Of a DNA stretch of 64,000 bases, positions 47,788 through 56,537 are shown piece by piece. The stretch spans positions 1-64,000 of the forward strand of contig JALNYZ010000010.1 in assembly GCA_023229575.1 (NCBI GenBank), written 5' to 3'. Within the stretch, counting starts at the first letter, position 1. The number at the start of each line of letters is the position of its first letter. The translations under genes and the position numbers were made by a program. The DNA is from Prolixibacteraceae bacterium. Lineage in GTDB: Bacteria > Bacteroidota > Bacteroidia > Bacteroidales > Prolixibacteraceae. Below the pieces are notes generated by a model. It was given only the letters and a program-made list of their open reading frames with translations. It ran no database searches and was not told the DNA's origin.

Positions 47788-49094
47788 AAGAAATAGTATG
47801 TCGAATACACGACGATGATAAGTTCCTAAAAGAAAACGCAGACTTTACAGTTGATATGTTTTCAAAAGAACAGTATCACTATACATTTTGGGACAAAAAT
47901 AAACGACGTCTATATCAAGGTGGATATTTTTCTAAATCAGCAATTGATTTACTTTACATTTCTTTGATGGTATATTATGCAGATAGGCGAGTGATTCGGA
48001 AAAAAGAGAATGATGCTTGGACTCGAAATATAAAATTATACATTCCTGTTCTTGAATTAGAAAAATGGAATGAAAACAAAGCTCTTCTTGAAAAAATGCT
48101 TTCCTTTTTAAGCGGAGATATATGGAATCTTGAGTTCAGAAAAAGAGAACTTAATTCGAAAGAAGAAAGAGCAATCAAAGGTATAGAGCGCAAAAAGAAA
48201 AAACACCAACCCAACGCATTATGTATGTTGTCGGGCGGCTTAGATTCCTTCATTGGTGCAATAGATATCATTAGCGAAGAAAAGGACATCTGGTTTGTAG
48301 GACATTATGGTGGAGGGAAAGGAGTAATACAGTATCAAAAAAATGTAATAGAAAAATTGATTACTCAATATAAGGTGTCCACCGAACAATTCTTCAATTT
48401 CTATGCTTCGCCTGTTAAGCCGAATAAGCATGTACTAATGGAAGATACTACCAGAACGCGTTCGTTTATGTTTTTTGCGCATGCTATCATCTTAGGTTCT
48501 GCAATAAATAAAGACATCACATTATATATCCCTGAAAACGGATTAATTTCACTTAATATTCCTCTTACAAATACCCGATTAGGAAGCAGTAGTACAAGGA
48601 CTACGCATCCATATTATATGGGTTTATTGCAGCAATTACTTATAAATATTGGCTTAAAAATCAAGTTGTATAATCCATACCAATTCCAAACAAAAGGAGA
48701 AATGATATCGGAATGCAAGGACCCCGGATTCCTAAAAGCAAATATTGCACAAACAATGTCATGTTCTCATCCTGATTTAGGCAGATATACAGGCGATGCC
48801 CGTCCTTCTCATTGCGGAAATTGTTTGCCTTGTATTATCCGCAGGGCAGCAATTGAATATGCTTACCAAAACGATGATTCTAAATATAGAGATAAGGATT
48901 TTCAAAGAACGGGAGCATCGGAAAATCTTCGTTCCTTTAAGTTAGGAATCAGAGATTATATAAACAGCAAGATTGACATAGCTCTTTCTGTTCAAATATC
49001 CGGGCCAATAGTTGACAACATTGACAACTACAGTGGTGTTTATGATAGGGGCATGAATGAATTGAAATCCTTTCTTGATAAATACAATGGCTAA
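47784..49094 (+). CDS. qatC: QatC, QueC-like ATP-pyrophosphatase of the Qat system
   Basis: A 436-residue enzyme with a PP-loop SGGLDS at 150-155, as in QueC, which makes the 7-cyano-7-deazaguanine ring. A zinc-type Cys cluster follows near 330-355 (SCSHPDLG, then SHCGNCLPCIIR). It is much longer than QueC (about 230) because of an N-terminal domain of about 140 residues. In defence systems QueC-like enzymes modify a protein or nucleotide instead of making queuosine. Its start overlaps qatB (ATGA). Confidence 0.9.
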   Translation: MKEIVCRIHDDDKFLKENADFTVDMFSKEQYHYTFWDKNKRRLYQGGYFSKSAIDLLYISLMVYYADRRVIRKKENDAWTRNIKLYIPVLELEKWNENKALLEKMLSFLSGDIWNLEFRKRELNSKEERAIKGIERKKKKHQPNALCMLSGGLDSFIGAIDIISEEKDIWFVGHYGGGKGVIQYQKNVIEKLITQYKVSTEQFFNFYASPVKPNKHVLMEDTTRTRSFMFFAHAIILGSAINKDITLYIPENGLISLNIPLTNTRLGSSSTRTTHPYYMGLLQQLLINIGLKIKLYNPYQFQTKGEMISECKDPGFLKANIAQTMSCSHPDLGRYTGDARPSHCGNCLPCIIRRAAIEYAYQNDDSKYRDKDFQRTGASENLRSFKLGIRDYINSKIDIALSVQISGPIVDNIDNYSGVYDRGMNELKSFLDKYNG

Positions 49095-49812
49095 TCTTTA
49101 CGACACTCATTTCCATTTAGACCTTTTTAAGTCGAGAGATGAGATTATTAAAGAAATTGATGAGAATCAGATCTATACAATAGCCGTAACAAATTTGCCT
49201 ATCCTTTTCACAAAACTTAAAAATAGTTTATCAAACAAATTTATTAGACCTGCTTTGGGATTTCATCCTGAATTATTAAGTCAATATAATCATCAAATAC
49301 CTCTAATGTGGTCGCAGTTAAATGAGACCAAATACATAGGTGAGGTAGGTTTGGATTTTAAAACGGGCAAAGACTTTAAAGAACTTCAAATTTCATTTTT
49401 CACCGAACTCATAGAACGATGTAATATTTTAGGAAACAAAATATTGACTGTTCACTCAAGACAGAGTGCAAGTGAAGTTATATCAATTATTGGAGCAAGG
49501 TTTAACGGCAAAATTATTTTACACTGGTTTTCAGGGAATAAAGCAACACTTATAAAGGCCATCTATAATGGTTATTACTTTTCAATTAACTACTCAATGG
49601 TCAATTCTAACTCCGGTAAAGAATTAATAAAATTAATCCCGTTAGAAAGATTACTATTAGAAACTGATGCTCCATTTGTTAAGTTCAATAACAAACCATT
49701 TACACCGACTAACATTAAAGTTATTGTTAAGGAATTGGCTATTATATTAAACCTTGACCAATTGAAAATGTCATCAATACTTTGGTCTAACTTTAAAACA
49801 CTGATAAAATGA
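49087..49812 (+). CDS. qatD: QatD, TatD-like metal-dependent nuclease of the Qat system
   Basis: A 241-residue TatD-family hydrolase. The ATG at 49087 overlaps the qatC stop (ATGGCTAA). An upstream TTG would add four residues. Metal-binding and catalytic blocks are present: YDTHFHLD, GEVGLDFK (Glu), TVHSRQS (His), LHWFSG (His) and LETDAPF (Asp). TatD proteins cut DNA or RNA from the 3' end or act as deoxyribonucleases. It is the likely nuclease effector of the Qat system and the last gene of the operon. Confidence 0.9.
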   Translation: MANLYDTHFHLDLFKSRDEIIKEIDENQIYTIAVTNLPILFTKLKNSLSNKFIRPALGFHPELLSQYNHQIPLMWSQLNETKYIGEVGLDFKTGKDFKELQISFFTELIERCNILGNKILTVHSRQSASEVISIIGARFNGKIILHWFSGNKATLIKAIYNGYYFSINYSMVNSNSGKELIKLIPLERLLLETDAPFVKFNNKPFTPTNIKVIVKELAIILNLDQLKMSSILWSNFKTLIK

Positions 49813-49965
49813 ATTTCCAAACCGTACATTTAAGCACATTTACAGTTTGCACAAGCCAACATGCAACCAAAAATTGCAAAAGAGGCAAAATACCCTTATG
49901 GTTTTGAGTTCAACTTTGGTAAGCGTGATTGTACTACCGCCAAACCGTTAGTAGCGTAGGACAAC

Positions 49966-50067
49966 TGCCAATTAGTGGCCAATACGGCCAATTAGCGGCC
50001 AATTATCTTTTTAGTTCGTATCTGCTTCCTCTGCCTTTGGAACCTGACTGAATTATCAATTCTTTAT
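49966..50067. repeat. right direct repeat flanking the Qat operon
   Basis: The better-preserved copy of the 102-base repeat (see 44557). It covers the last codons of the AlbA-type gene and the downstream array of four spaced GGCCAAT-type units. Two copies in direct orientation frame a 5.3-kb segment holding the Qat operon. Confidence 0.85.
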
Positions 50068-51352
50068 CTATTAAATATCGCAATTCTTCAGTAGCTAATG
50101 TTTTACCCACAGTGTTTATTTCCTGATATTTTGTATTCGTTATTTTTCTATGCTCTTTTATATAAAGAATAGCTTTTACCTGTCGTTCATTAATATCAAG
50201 CGTTCGTAAATATTCCTCCGTATAAATATCTTTCAGAAAAGTGACACTAATACCATCTTGTTCTTCAACAATAACCGGTTCGGGAATGCCGTACTGCCTG
50301 CACCCCTCCATCATAATATCAATCCCCCTTCCCCAGGATTCAATATAGCCTGCCATGAAGAAAACACGAGCGATTAATCCATTTCGTGGCTCCGATCCAT
50401 GCTTCTTTTTAAGCATTTCAATACTCAGAGATGCCGGCAGTCCTCCAGGATTCCATATAATCAACCGATCATTATAGACGCTTAGAAAGATATTTGTACG
50501 GGAATAATTTTTATGTATAATCGAGTTTAATATAGCCTCTCTTAACGCCTGTTCAGGATATTCCAATGGTTCCATTCTTTCCAGCCCTTTATACGATATG
50601 GGACGGATAAGATAACGGTCATTTAGCTTTCGCATAACTTTATCGGCCATGTTGAGAATATTACCCTCTACAATATCCTGAAACCTTAGATCACTATCAG
50701 AATTTACAAAGCGGCCAATCTTAAAATAACATCCAAGTGCATACTTGTCCGGCTCTTTTCCAAACAACAATAAAGCGGCCAGCAAAAACTCTCCCTGTTC
50801 ATTAATCAGTTTAAGGTTTTTAAGAATAGTAAGGGTATCTGCATTGACCGCACTTTCTGAAATACGCTGCATGGACACCGCCTTTTGCACAAAATTTTTA
50901 ACAGTTTCTTCATCAATATCTTTTAATGATGCTTCCGGAACGGGTTGCTGCTCCCAAGAAATACCCATCTTCTTTAATATAAATTGATTGAGCGCATTCC
51001 CTTTTAGCTCCTGTTTCGTGCTGCCACTTCTATAATGGTATGCACCATGATAAGAAATGGGTACAGTGCTTACCGGTACATCAATTTCTATATAATATTT
51101 TTCTCCCTTTTTACGCAGGTTTACATCTACTACAAGCCCCAGATGATTGACAATTTTGTTCGGAATGTCATCCATCAGTTTTTTATAATCATCCAGGCCG
51201 GTTACCTCTTCTTTATCATCTATCCCTATAAATATCTTTCCACCCTGCGCATTGGCAAAGCCACAGATCCATTTTATATATTCGTCTCTCCAGGACTGTT
51301 TGTACTCAATATTTTGTTGTTCCGGCATCGTCTGTACCATTTTAAGCCACAC
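50003..51352 (-). CDS. AlbA_2/Schlafen-type ATP-binding protein
   Basis: A 449-residue protein with an AlbA_2-type domain at the N-terminus (NIEYKQSWRDEYIKWICGFA, then GKIFIGIDD) and a GHKL-like ATPase segment further on (ALREAILNSIIHKNYSR, LIIWNPGGLP). A winged-helix tail follows (TLATEELRYLIDKELIIQSG). These proteins are described as putative DNA- or RNA-binding regulators and are often found in defence islands, but their role is unclear. The 3' end is duplicated on the far side of the Qat operon. The start at 51352 gives MWLKMVQTMPEQQNIEYKQ; a Met at residue 9 is an alternative. Confidence 0.86.
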   Translation of the reverse strand: MWLKMVQTMPEQQNIEYKQSWRDEYIKWICGFANAQGGKIFIGIDDKEEVTGLDDYKKLMDDIPNKIVNHLGLVVDVNLRKKGEKYYIEIDVPVSTVPISYHGAYHYRSGSTKQELKGNALNQFILKKMGISWEQQPVPEASLKDIDEETVKNFVQKAVSMQRISESAVNADTLTILKNLKLINEQGEFLLAALLLFGKEPDKYALGCYFKIGRFVNSDSDLRFQDIVEGNILNMADKVMRKLNDRYLIRPISYKGLERMEPLEYPEQALREAILNSIIHKNYSRTNIFLSVYNDRLIIWNPGGLPASLSIEMLKKKHGSEPRNGLIARVFFMAGYIESWGRGIDIMMEGCRQYGIPEPVIVEEQDGISVTFLKDIYTEEYLRTLDINERQVKAILYIKEHRKITNTKYQEINTVGKTLATEELRYLIDKELIIQSGSKGRGSRYELKR

Positions 51353-51554
51353 TCATTTATTAAGTAGCAAAGTTAATTTTAATATTTGTCTATTCAGCAG
51401 GTTCCCCTCCAAATGATCCACATTTTGTGAAACTGATAAGCCCTGAAAAATGGGTATTATCTTCATTCAAAGGATAAAGATTTATGGTTTGTTTCCCATT
51501 TCGGAATTTCCAAAGTTCCCATGCATGCATAAGATATACGTATATGAACACCAT

Positions 51555-53549
51555 TTACCCTTTTCTCACCACCAAATGATTTAGCCCCGGATCGTTCAGC
51601 AATCGTTCCATTTCTGACTGGATAATATCCTGCACATCCTGTTTTATCTGAAGATAGTTACGTTGTACCATCGTATTGTCCAGCTTGCGGATAACCTGAA
51701 TATCCTTGTACCCGTCCTGTTCTTTCTGCAGCGCTTCATGGTCATTCAATATCTCGCATTGGAAAGTTTTCAGGTCAATTTTACAGTCCGGGTCATCAGC
51801 TACCATACCCACAAACTCTCCGGAACTTAGCCCCGATATTTTGGATGGTGGTACGGCCGATTCCAGTTGTTTGGAGCGGCTGATGGAAGTATCGGCGCTG
51901 TTAATTGAAAGACTTTCCCGGTCCTGCATAATCTTGCCGAAACGCTCTGACAACTGCTTGGCCGTATCACCGGTTACCTGTCCGGCAACGATATTACCGG
52001 TAATGTTCATAATCACATCTGCCTGCTCCCGACCATAGTCTTTTCGAAGCTGACTGAAATCCTGAATACCCAGGCAGGTAGCCACCTTGTTACCTCTTGC
52101 CGTGGCGATCAGGCTATCCATATTATTCAGGTAAATGGTCGGAAACTCATCAAAAATAAGACTGCTTTTCTGTTTCCCTTTTTTGTTCACCAGCTTCACC
52201 AAACGGGTTACATAAAGAGATAATACTGCTCCATAAATTTGTATTTTTTGCGGGTTATTACCCATGCAGACAATCTTTGGATTATCAGGATTATTGATAT
52301 CCAGCGTAAAGTCATTGCCGGATAAAACGTAGTACAATTGCGGTGAAGAAAGCCTGGCCATGGCCACTTTGGCGGAAGCAATCTGGCCTTCCAGTTGCTC
52401 CATCACATCATTCAGGTAAGCATTCACAAAAGGATTGATCAATACCTCAATTTCTTTCTCCGTCCGGAGTAGTGTAAACAGGCTGTCATAGTCGACTTGC
52501 ATCAGTTCAATAACGTGTGGCAGAGTGCAAAATTCACCGTCCTTATACTTTCTTAAATACCATATCACAGCGGTAAGGAAGTTGATGGGCGATTCGACAA
52601 AGAAGTCACCCTGGCGTTTGATCCATTCCCGGTTCAATCCCATCAGTATAGTACGCGCAGATTCAGCCGCATCGGTAATGTCGGTCATGGCCGAAGGTTC
52701 CAGGGGATTACAGCGGTGGCTTCTGGTCAGGTCATCAAAATTGATCACATAAAATGCAGGTGGTCTGGGATACCTATGCTTGTTTTTCAGCCATGTATTG
52801 TAGGCAATTCTGGAAAGGTCATCAAACTTAAAATCGTACACGAACATGGTAAAGCCTTTGCGGATATGTTGTGTAATGATGTGGCGTATCACGAAGTAAG
52901 ATTTACCGGAACCGGGCGTCCCCAATACCATCACTGCCCGGAAAGGATTAATAATGTTGATCCAACTATCACGAACCTTATCTTTAAGCTGGTAACGGGC
53001 AGGAAGGTTAATGGAATATTCGTTTTCCAGCAGGCGTTCTTCCTGTGGAAACGTCTCGTTCTCTTTGTTAAAAATATCCTTGTTGTTCAACTTTTTCTTA
53101 ATGATTCTTGACAATAAAGTACCTCCCGATAGCACGAATAAAAAACCAATGGAAGTAATGCCGATATACACCATTGACAGTTCCGTTGTCTTTATTTTCA
53201 CCAGCAAGGCCAGATAACTTGTAAAGTAAATCAGCAGCCCGGTGATGATATAAGCAAAGGCCGATTTATGGTTCAGCTTTTCATTTTTCCTGCCTCTTGA
53301 CCCCAGCAGGGAGATAAACAGAAAGCCCAAAGCGATGAGCTTGGATTTATGGAAATTTCCAAACAATCCCGTTCTGTAAATATTGCCCAACAAACGGTCA
53401 CTCAGTGCGCTACTCAATCCCCACTCCTGGAAAGCAGCGTAACAGTAATAATAAAAATGGATCACTAAAATCACAATGCTGATCAGCCTGGTCATATCCA
53501 GGATTTTCCTCAGTGCCTGTTCATTCTCTCCTGTTTGTATAGACATCAC
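51555..53549 (-). CDS. mobC: conjugative coupling protein (MobC/TraG-like T4CP)
   Basis: A 664-residue VirD4/TraG-family ATPase that delivers relaxase-bound DNA to a mating channel. The N-terminus has four hydrophobic helices (about 20-40, 65-85, 98-118, 125-147). Walker A is GTPGSGKS (210-217) and the Walker B region is KQKSSLIFDEFPTIYL. ATARGNKVATCLGIQDFSQL is the conserved block after it. In Bacteroidetes mobilisable elements this protein follows MobA and MobB, as here. The element lacks its own mating-pair apparatus in the window and would borrow one. Confidence 0.9.
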   Translation of the reverse strand: MMSIQTGENEQALRKILDMTRLISIVILVIHFYYYCYAAFQEWGLSSALSDRLLGNIYRTGLFGNFHKSKLIALGFLFISLLGSRGRKNEKLNHKSAFAYIITGLLIYFTSYLALLVKIKTTELSMVYIGITSIGFLFVLSGGTLLSRIIKKKLNNKDIFNKENETFPQEERLLENEYSINLPARYQLKDKVRDSWINIINPFRAVMVLGTPGSGKSYFVIRHIITQHIRKGFTMFVYDFKFDDLSRIAYNTWLKNKHRYPRPPAFYVINFDDLTRSHRCNPLEPSAMTDITDAAESARTILMGLNREWIKRQGDFFVESPINFLTAVIWYLRKYKDGEFCTLPHVIELMQVDYDSLFTLLRTEKEIEVLINPFVNAYLNDVMEQLEGQIASAKVAMARLSSPQLYYVLSGNDFTLDINNPDNPKIVCMGNNPQKIQIYGAVLSLYVTRLVKLVNKKGKQKSSLIFDEFPTIYLNNMDSLIATARGNKVATCLGIQDFSQLRKDYGREQADVIMNITGNIVAGQVTGDTAKQLSERFGKIMQDRESLSINSADTSISRSKQLESAVPPSKISGLSSGEFVGMVADDPDCKIDLKTFQCEILNDHEALQKEQDGYKDIQVIRKLDNTMVQRNYLQIKQDVQDIIQSEMERLLNDPGLNHLVVRKG

Positions 53550-53558
53550 GTTAAGATT

Positions 53559-54863
53559 TTATTGATTGTTCTTCAGGTTCTTTCTTCTCCTCTTTATCTT
53601 CTTCTTTTTCAATTGGTACGGCAGGTAATTTGATGTCTGCTCCGTTTGCACCAGGGTATCCAGTATGTTTTCAATTTCTTTGAAAGGTGCAGCGATCTGC
53701 ATAGCGTTTTGATGCGCCTTGGTTTCTGCCTCAACGGCGTTAGCCTGAGGCTGTAACCCAATCGGTTCCTGAGCTGAATGCGGAGGCAACTTCTGCTCAG
53801 AAACTGTTTTTTGTTGGCAACGTTCCTGAATGGCTTTTGCACTGTACTGTTTACCCAATACACTCCCGTTGAATACGCATTTGGTCTGGTGGTCAATATA
53901 GGTGATACCGTAAATTAAACCCGTATCATTTTGGCGCAGGGCAATATGAATACCCTGCTTTTCCAATGCTTTTATCAAATCCTGAAGCGTTACCTTTTTC
54001 CCCGCTAAGATCATATCAATGGCGTTCCTAATTCGCGCTTTGTTTGGCATCCGCTTCGCTTCATTTTCCTTAAACTTCTCTTCCAAAAATTTTAGGGTTG
54101 GTTGGTTGTAAAACATGCTTGCCTTGATAGGTACGCCAATTGGATTTCCGTCAGCATCCAGTATCCGGTATAGTAACCCGTTGTGCTGGTAAACTCTCGA
54201 ATTTTCACTACCCCGCTCTGCAATTACATTGTATTGTTTGAGCACAGCATTCAGTTCAGGCAAGCTGGCATAACGATACTGGTTTAACACAGCTTCTAAT
54301 ACATTTTGTATGGCCATTTTGGTCTGCGATTTACCGTACAATGCCTTTGCCGCAGACACTGGTTTTAGCTGGTATTGTTCCTGCTTTTTTTGTGTTTCTG
54401 CATTGACCAGGCGGAACTCTTTTTCGATGGTTTTCCTTGCCTGTTCGGATTGGTTGCGGCCTATGTTATTCATGTCGATCCGGCTGCCATCCGGACGCAC
54501 TTTTATGGAGACAATATGGATATGGGGGTGCCCTGCATCGTGATGCTGGTAAACCAGATATGGTTGTTTTCCGAACCCGATTTTTCCCATGTATGTATCT
54601 GCAATAGACAGTAACTTTTCTTCGGAAAAATGGCTTTCGGAAGCATGAAAATTCAGGGAAATATGCACGCTGTTGCGCTTTACATTTTCATTTAGCTCCA
54701 ACTGTTTCAACAAACGGTTCAGCTTCATCGAAAGGCTCATTTTATCAGGGTCAACTGGATAATTTCCGGCCCCGATGCACTCTGCCACGCCTTCCTTAAC
54801 CTTATTCTCGTTGTAATTAAAAATGCGGTGAATGGAGTGCCCCGTTTTGATTACTGCAACCAT
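53559..54863 (-). CDS. mobB: relaxase/mobilisation nuclease (MobB-like)
   Basis: A 434-residue relaxase of the MOBP type. The N-terminal half has HISLNFHASE and the three-His metal motif HPHIH (H112, H114, H116) in GHPHIHIVSIKVRPDG. A catalytic Tyr is not assigned with certainty; Tyr17 in IFNYNEN and Tyr35 in GNYPV are candidates. The C-terminal part is Gln-rich and basic, ending KKIKRRRKNLKNN. Its start overlaps the end of the preceding mobA-like gene by 13 bases. It nicks DNA at oriT and carries it through the channel. Confidence 0.9.
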   Translation of the reverse strand: MVAVIKTGHSIHRIFNYNENKVKEGVAECIGAGNYPVDPDKMSLSMKLNRLLKQLELNENVKRNSVHISLNFHASESHFSEEKLLSIADTYMGKIGFGKQPYLVYQHHDAGHPHIHIVSIKVRPDGSRIDMNNIGRNQSEQARKTIEKEFRLVNAETQKKQEQYQLKPVSAAKALYGKSQTKMAIQNVLEAVLNQYRYASLPELNAVLKQYNVIAERGSENSRVYQHNGLLYRILDADGNPIGVPIKASMFYNQPTLKFLEEKFKENEAKRMPNKARIRNAIDMILAGKKVTLQDLIKALEKQGIHIALRQNDTGLIYGITYIDHQTKCVFNGSVLGKQYSAKAIQERCQQKTVSEQKLPPHSAQEPIGLQPQANAVEAETKAHQNAMQIAAPFKEIENILDTLVQTEQTSNYLPYQLKKKKIKRRRKNLKNNQ

Positions 54864-55240
54864 GATTCTGCTATTTTTTGAACATGTTTTTTTATCTCGT
54901 CCACTTTGTTGAAGAGTGTCTTTTTCTCCACTTCAGAAGCGATCAGCCAGCTTCTGAATTCGGCAATCTGGCTAAGTGTATGTAGTCGTTTTACTGCCTG
55001 ATTGAAGTTGTTCCCGATATGGTTCAGTTCATTTCTAAGCAGTACCATTTCTGCCATAAAATCATCCAGGGATTGGTTCCGGTAGTAACTGGTTACAGGC
55101 TTCTCAAAAAGGTTACGACGCACATAATCGCTTAACTTCCGGCAGGTGCTCGCTTTCCATTTTTTTTCTATTTTCGCATACTCCCCGGGTGTCAGGCGCA
55201 GCCCGATGATACGTGTCCTTTTTGAATTTTCTCTTCCCAT
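54851..55240 (-). CDS. mobA: relaxosome accessory protein (MobA-like)
   Basis: A 129-residue ribbon-helix-helix-type DNA-binding protein. The N-terminal part (TRIIGLRLTPGEYAKIEKKW) is a typical MobC-family start, and RNELNHIGNNFNQAVKRLH is its C-terminal signature. It binds near oriT and helps the relaxase to nick. It overlaps mobB by 13 bases and lies next to the oriT-like hairpins. In Bacteroidetes nomenclature it is MobA; in the Pfam classification it is MobC, so names differ. Confidence 0.86.
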   Translation of the reverse strand: MGRENSKRTRIIGLRLTPGEYAKIEKKWKASTCRKLSDYVRRNLFEKPVTSYYRNQSLDDFMAEMVLLRNELNHIGNNFNQAVKRLHTLSQIAEFRSWLIASEVEKKTLFNKVDEIKKHVQKIAESWLQ

Positions 55241-55246
55241 TACAGC

Positions 55247-55480
55247 TCATTTAAACATTTTCAAACTCATTTTATCGTATTTGTGTCCCCCGCCCACGAG
55301 TTCCGAGTGTGGGGCGGCAAGATTCGGTTGTTTAACAACCGGACATCTTGCCGATTGCAGGAACGTGGCAATCTTCCAGCCTTTTAAAAGACTCAAGGAC
55401 CTTGTAACCATCTTTCGGCTACTTTCATCCGCCTTATAGTCGTTTATTCCGTCTGCCGTCCTTATTTCTGTATCTGCCAT
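55247..55480 (-). CDS. possible small protein spanning the oriT-like region
   Basis: A 77-codon frame between the primase gene (gap of 3 bases) and the mobA-like gene (gap of 6). The tight packing supports a real gene, but the second half runs through two inverted repeats and reads as a non-globular sequence (CPVVKQPNLAAPHSELVGGG). I recognise no family. It may instead be non-coding DNA that happens to be open because it carries oriT. Confidence 0.35.
   Translation of the reverse strand: MADTEIRTADGINDYKADESSRKMVTRSLSLLKGWKIATFLQSARCPVVKQPNLAAPHSELVGGGHKYDKMSLKMFK
55290..55352. other. oriT-like double hairpin
   Basis: GGCAAGAT (55316-55323) pairs exactly with ATCTTGCC (55345-55352), and inside it CGGTTG pairs with CAACCG around a TTTAA loop, giving a long stem. 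Next to it CCGCCCAC (55290-55297) pairs with GTGGGGCGG (55309-55317), with one extra base. Position just upstream of the mobA-like gene is where oriT usually lies in such elements. Confidence 0.55.
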
Positions 55481-55483
55481 ACG

Positions 55484-56386
55484 TTATCCTTGCTTCTGTC
55501 CTAACTGTTTTTTCTGCGGCTTGTCAAAACTTACCATCCAATCATTAAGGTACTTATGATTTTTGTACAGCTTGCTTTCATCGGTATATTTAGTACTCAT
55601 TGAAAGTGCACGCTGGCTGTAATTTTGTCCGGTAGCATCCCTGTCCAGGTAAAGCCGGATTGCCTGGTGCTGTTCCATAAAGGGGCGTGCTCTTTCAAAG
55701 AAAGAAACTGAATTTAAAACCACAAAATCCTGACTGTTTTCAGGAAGGTTTTTGTGGAGAGTCTTGAAGGATAAAAAATCTATAAAACCTTCAAATACGA
55801 CAGCTTCATCTGAACCATTTTTAAAGGTGGTAATACCCTTTGGCGAACTGCTCCCTTTGAAGTAAGGATTGCGAATTTCAAAGCCACCGGAATCGTTCTT
55901 AAAACCGATGCCATAATAAGTTTTAGCGTTCAATTCATAGCTTACTTCACGGCAATATTTTTCGGCTATTCCTATAGGGATACGCCTTTGTCCCATGTAG
56001 CTTAATAAGGGATAAGAAGTAAGGGCAAAATCCCCCAAAACTTTAATCTTGTGTTCCGGTTCATTTGTATTTTTCAAAGGCTGGGCAAGCGGCTTTTGAA
56101 AGGAAAAATTACCACTTAGTTTAACCAGTAATTCAGCGACAGTACAGTGGTGATATTCGATACCAAAATCAATCAGGTTGCCGCCTTTACCCAAACCATG
56201 GTCGTACCACCGGTTAAGGTTCCTGTTAATTTTAAAGGAAGGTGTTTTTTCTTCCCGGAGCGGGGACAAATACCAATAATCATTGTTCCTGATTTTTGTT
56301 GGCTCGTGGCCTAACGCGGACAGATAGTCCACCATGTCCATTTCTTTGGCCTCACTGATGGAATACTCTTGATTTCTGAGATCCAT
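55484..56386 (-). CDS. toprim-domain primase-like protein
   Basis: A 300-residue protein of the small primase type seen on Bacteroidetes mobile elements. The N-terminal part resembles a CHC2 zinc-finger primase domain (YWYLSPLREEKTPSFKI, then WYDHGLGKGGNLIDF), but the zinc Cys residues are missing. The C-terminal half has a toprim domain: Glu in VVFEGFIDFLSF and the Asp pair in IRLYLDRDATGQNY. It may prime replacement-strand synthesis after transfer. Divergently transcribed from the next small gene. Confidence 0.84.
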   Translation of the reverse strand: MDLRNQEYSISEAKEMDMVDYLSALGHEPTKIRNNDYWYLSPLREEKTPSFKINRNLNRWYDHGLGKGGNLIDFGIEYHHCTVAELLVKLSGNFSFQKPLAQPLKNTNEPEHKIKVLGDFALTSYPLLSYMGQRRIPIGIAEKYCREVSYELNAKTYYGIGFKNDSGGFEIRNPYFKGSSSPKGITTFKNGSDEAVVFEGFIDFLSFKTLHKNLPENSQDFVVLNSVSFFERARPFMEQHQAIRLYLDRDATGQNYSQRALSMSTKYTDESKLYKNHKYLNDWMVSFDKPQKKQLGQKQG

Positions 56387-56537
56387 AACCGCACATTTTC
56401 AAGTTCTCTATTCATTTTCAATGATGCGAAGGTAAACAGTCGGTATGGGTTTTACCTATCCTCACCATATTTTGACGGGGATGGTTTGAAAACGGCTCAC
56501 TACTTTTATAGCGTAAATTTCGAATAATTTAAAACGT

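Noticed and set aside
49966..50002. GGCCAAT units considered as a CRISPR or tandem array
   Set aside because: The units are short, imperfect and closely spaced without spacers of CRISPR size; no cas genes are present.
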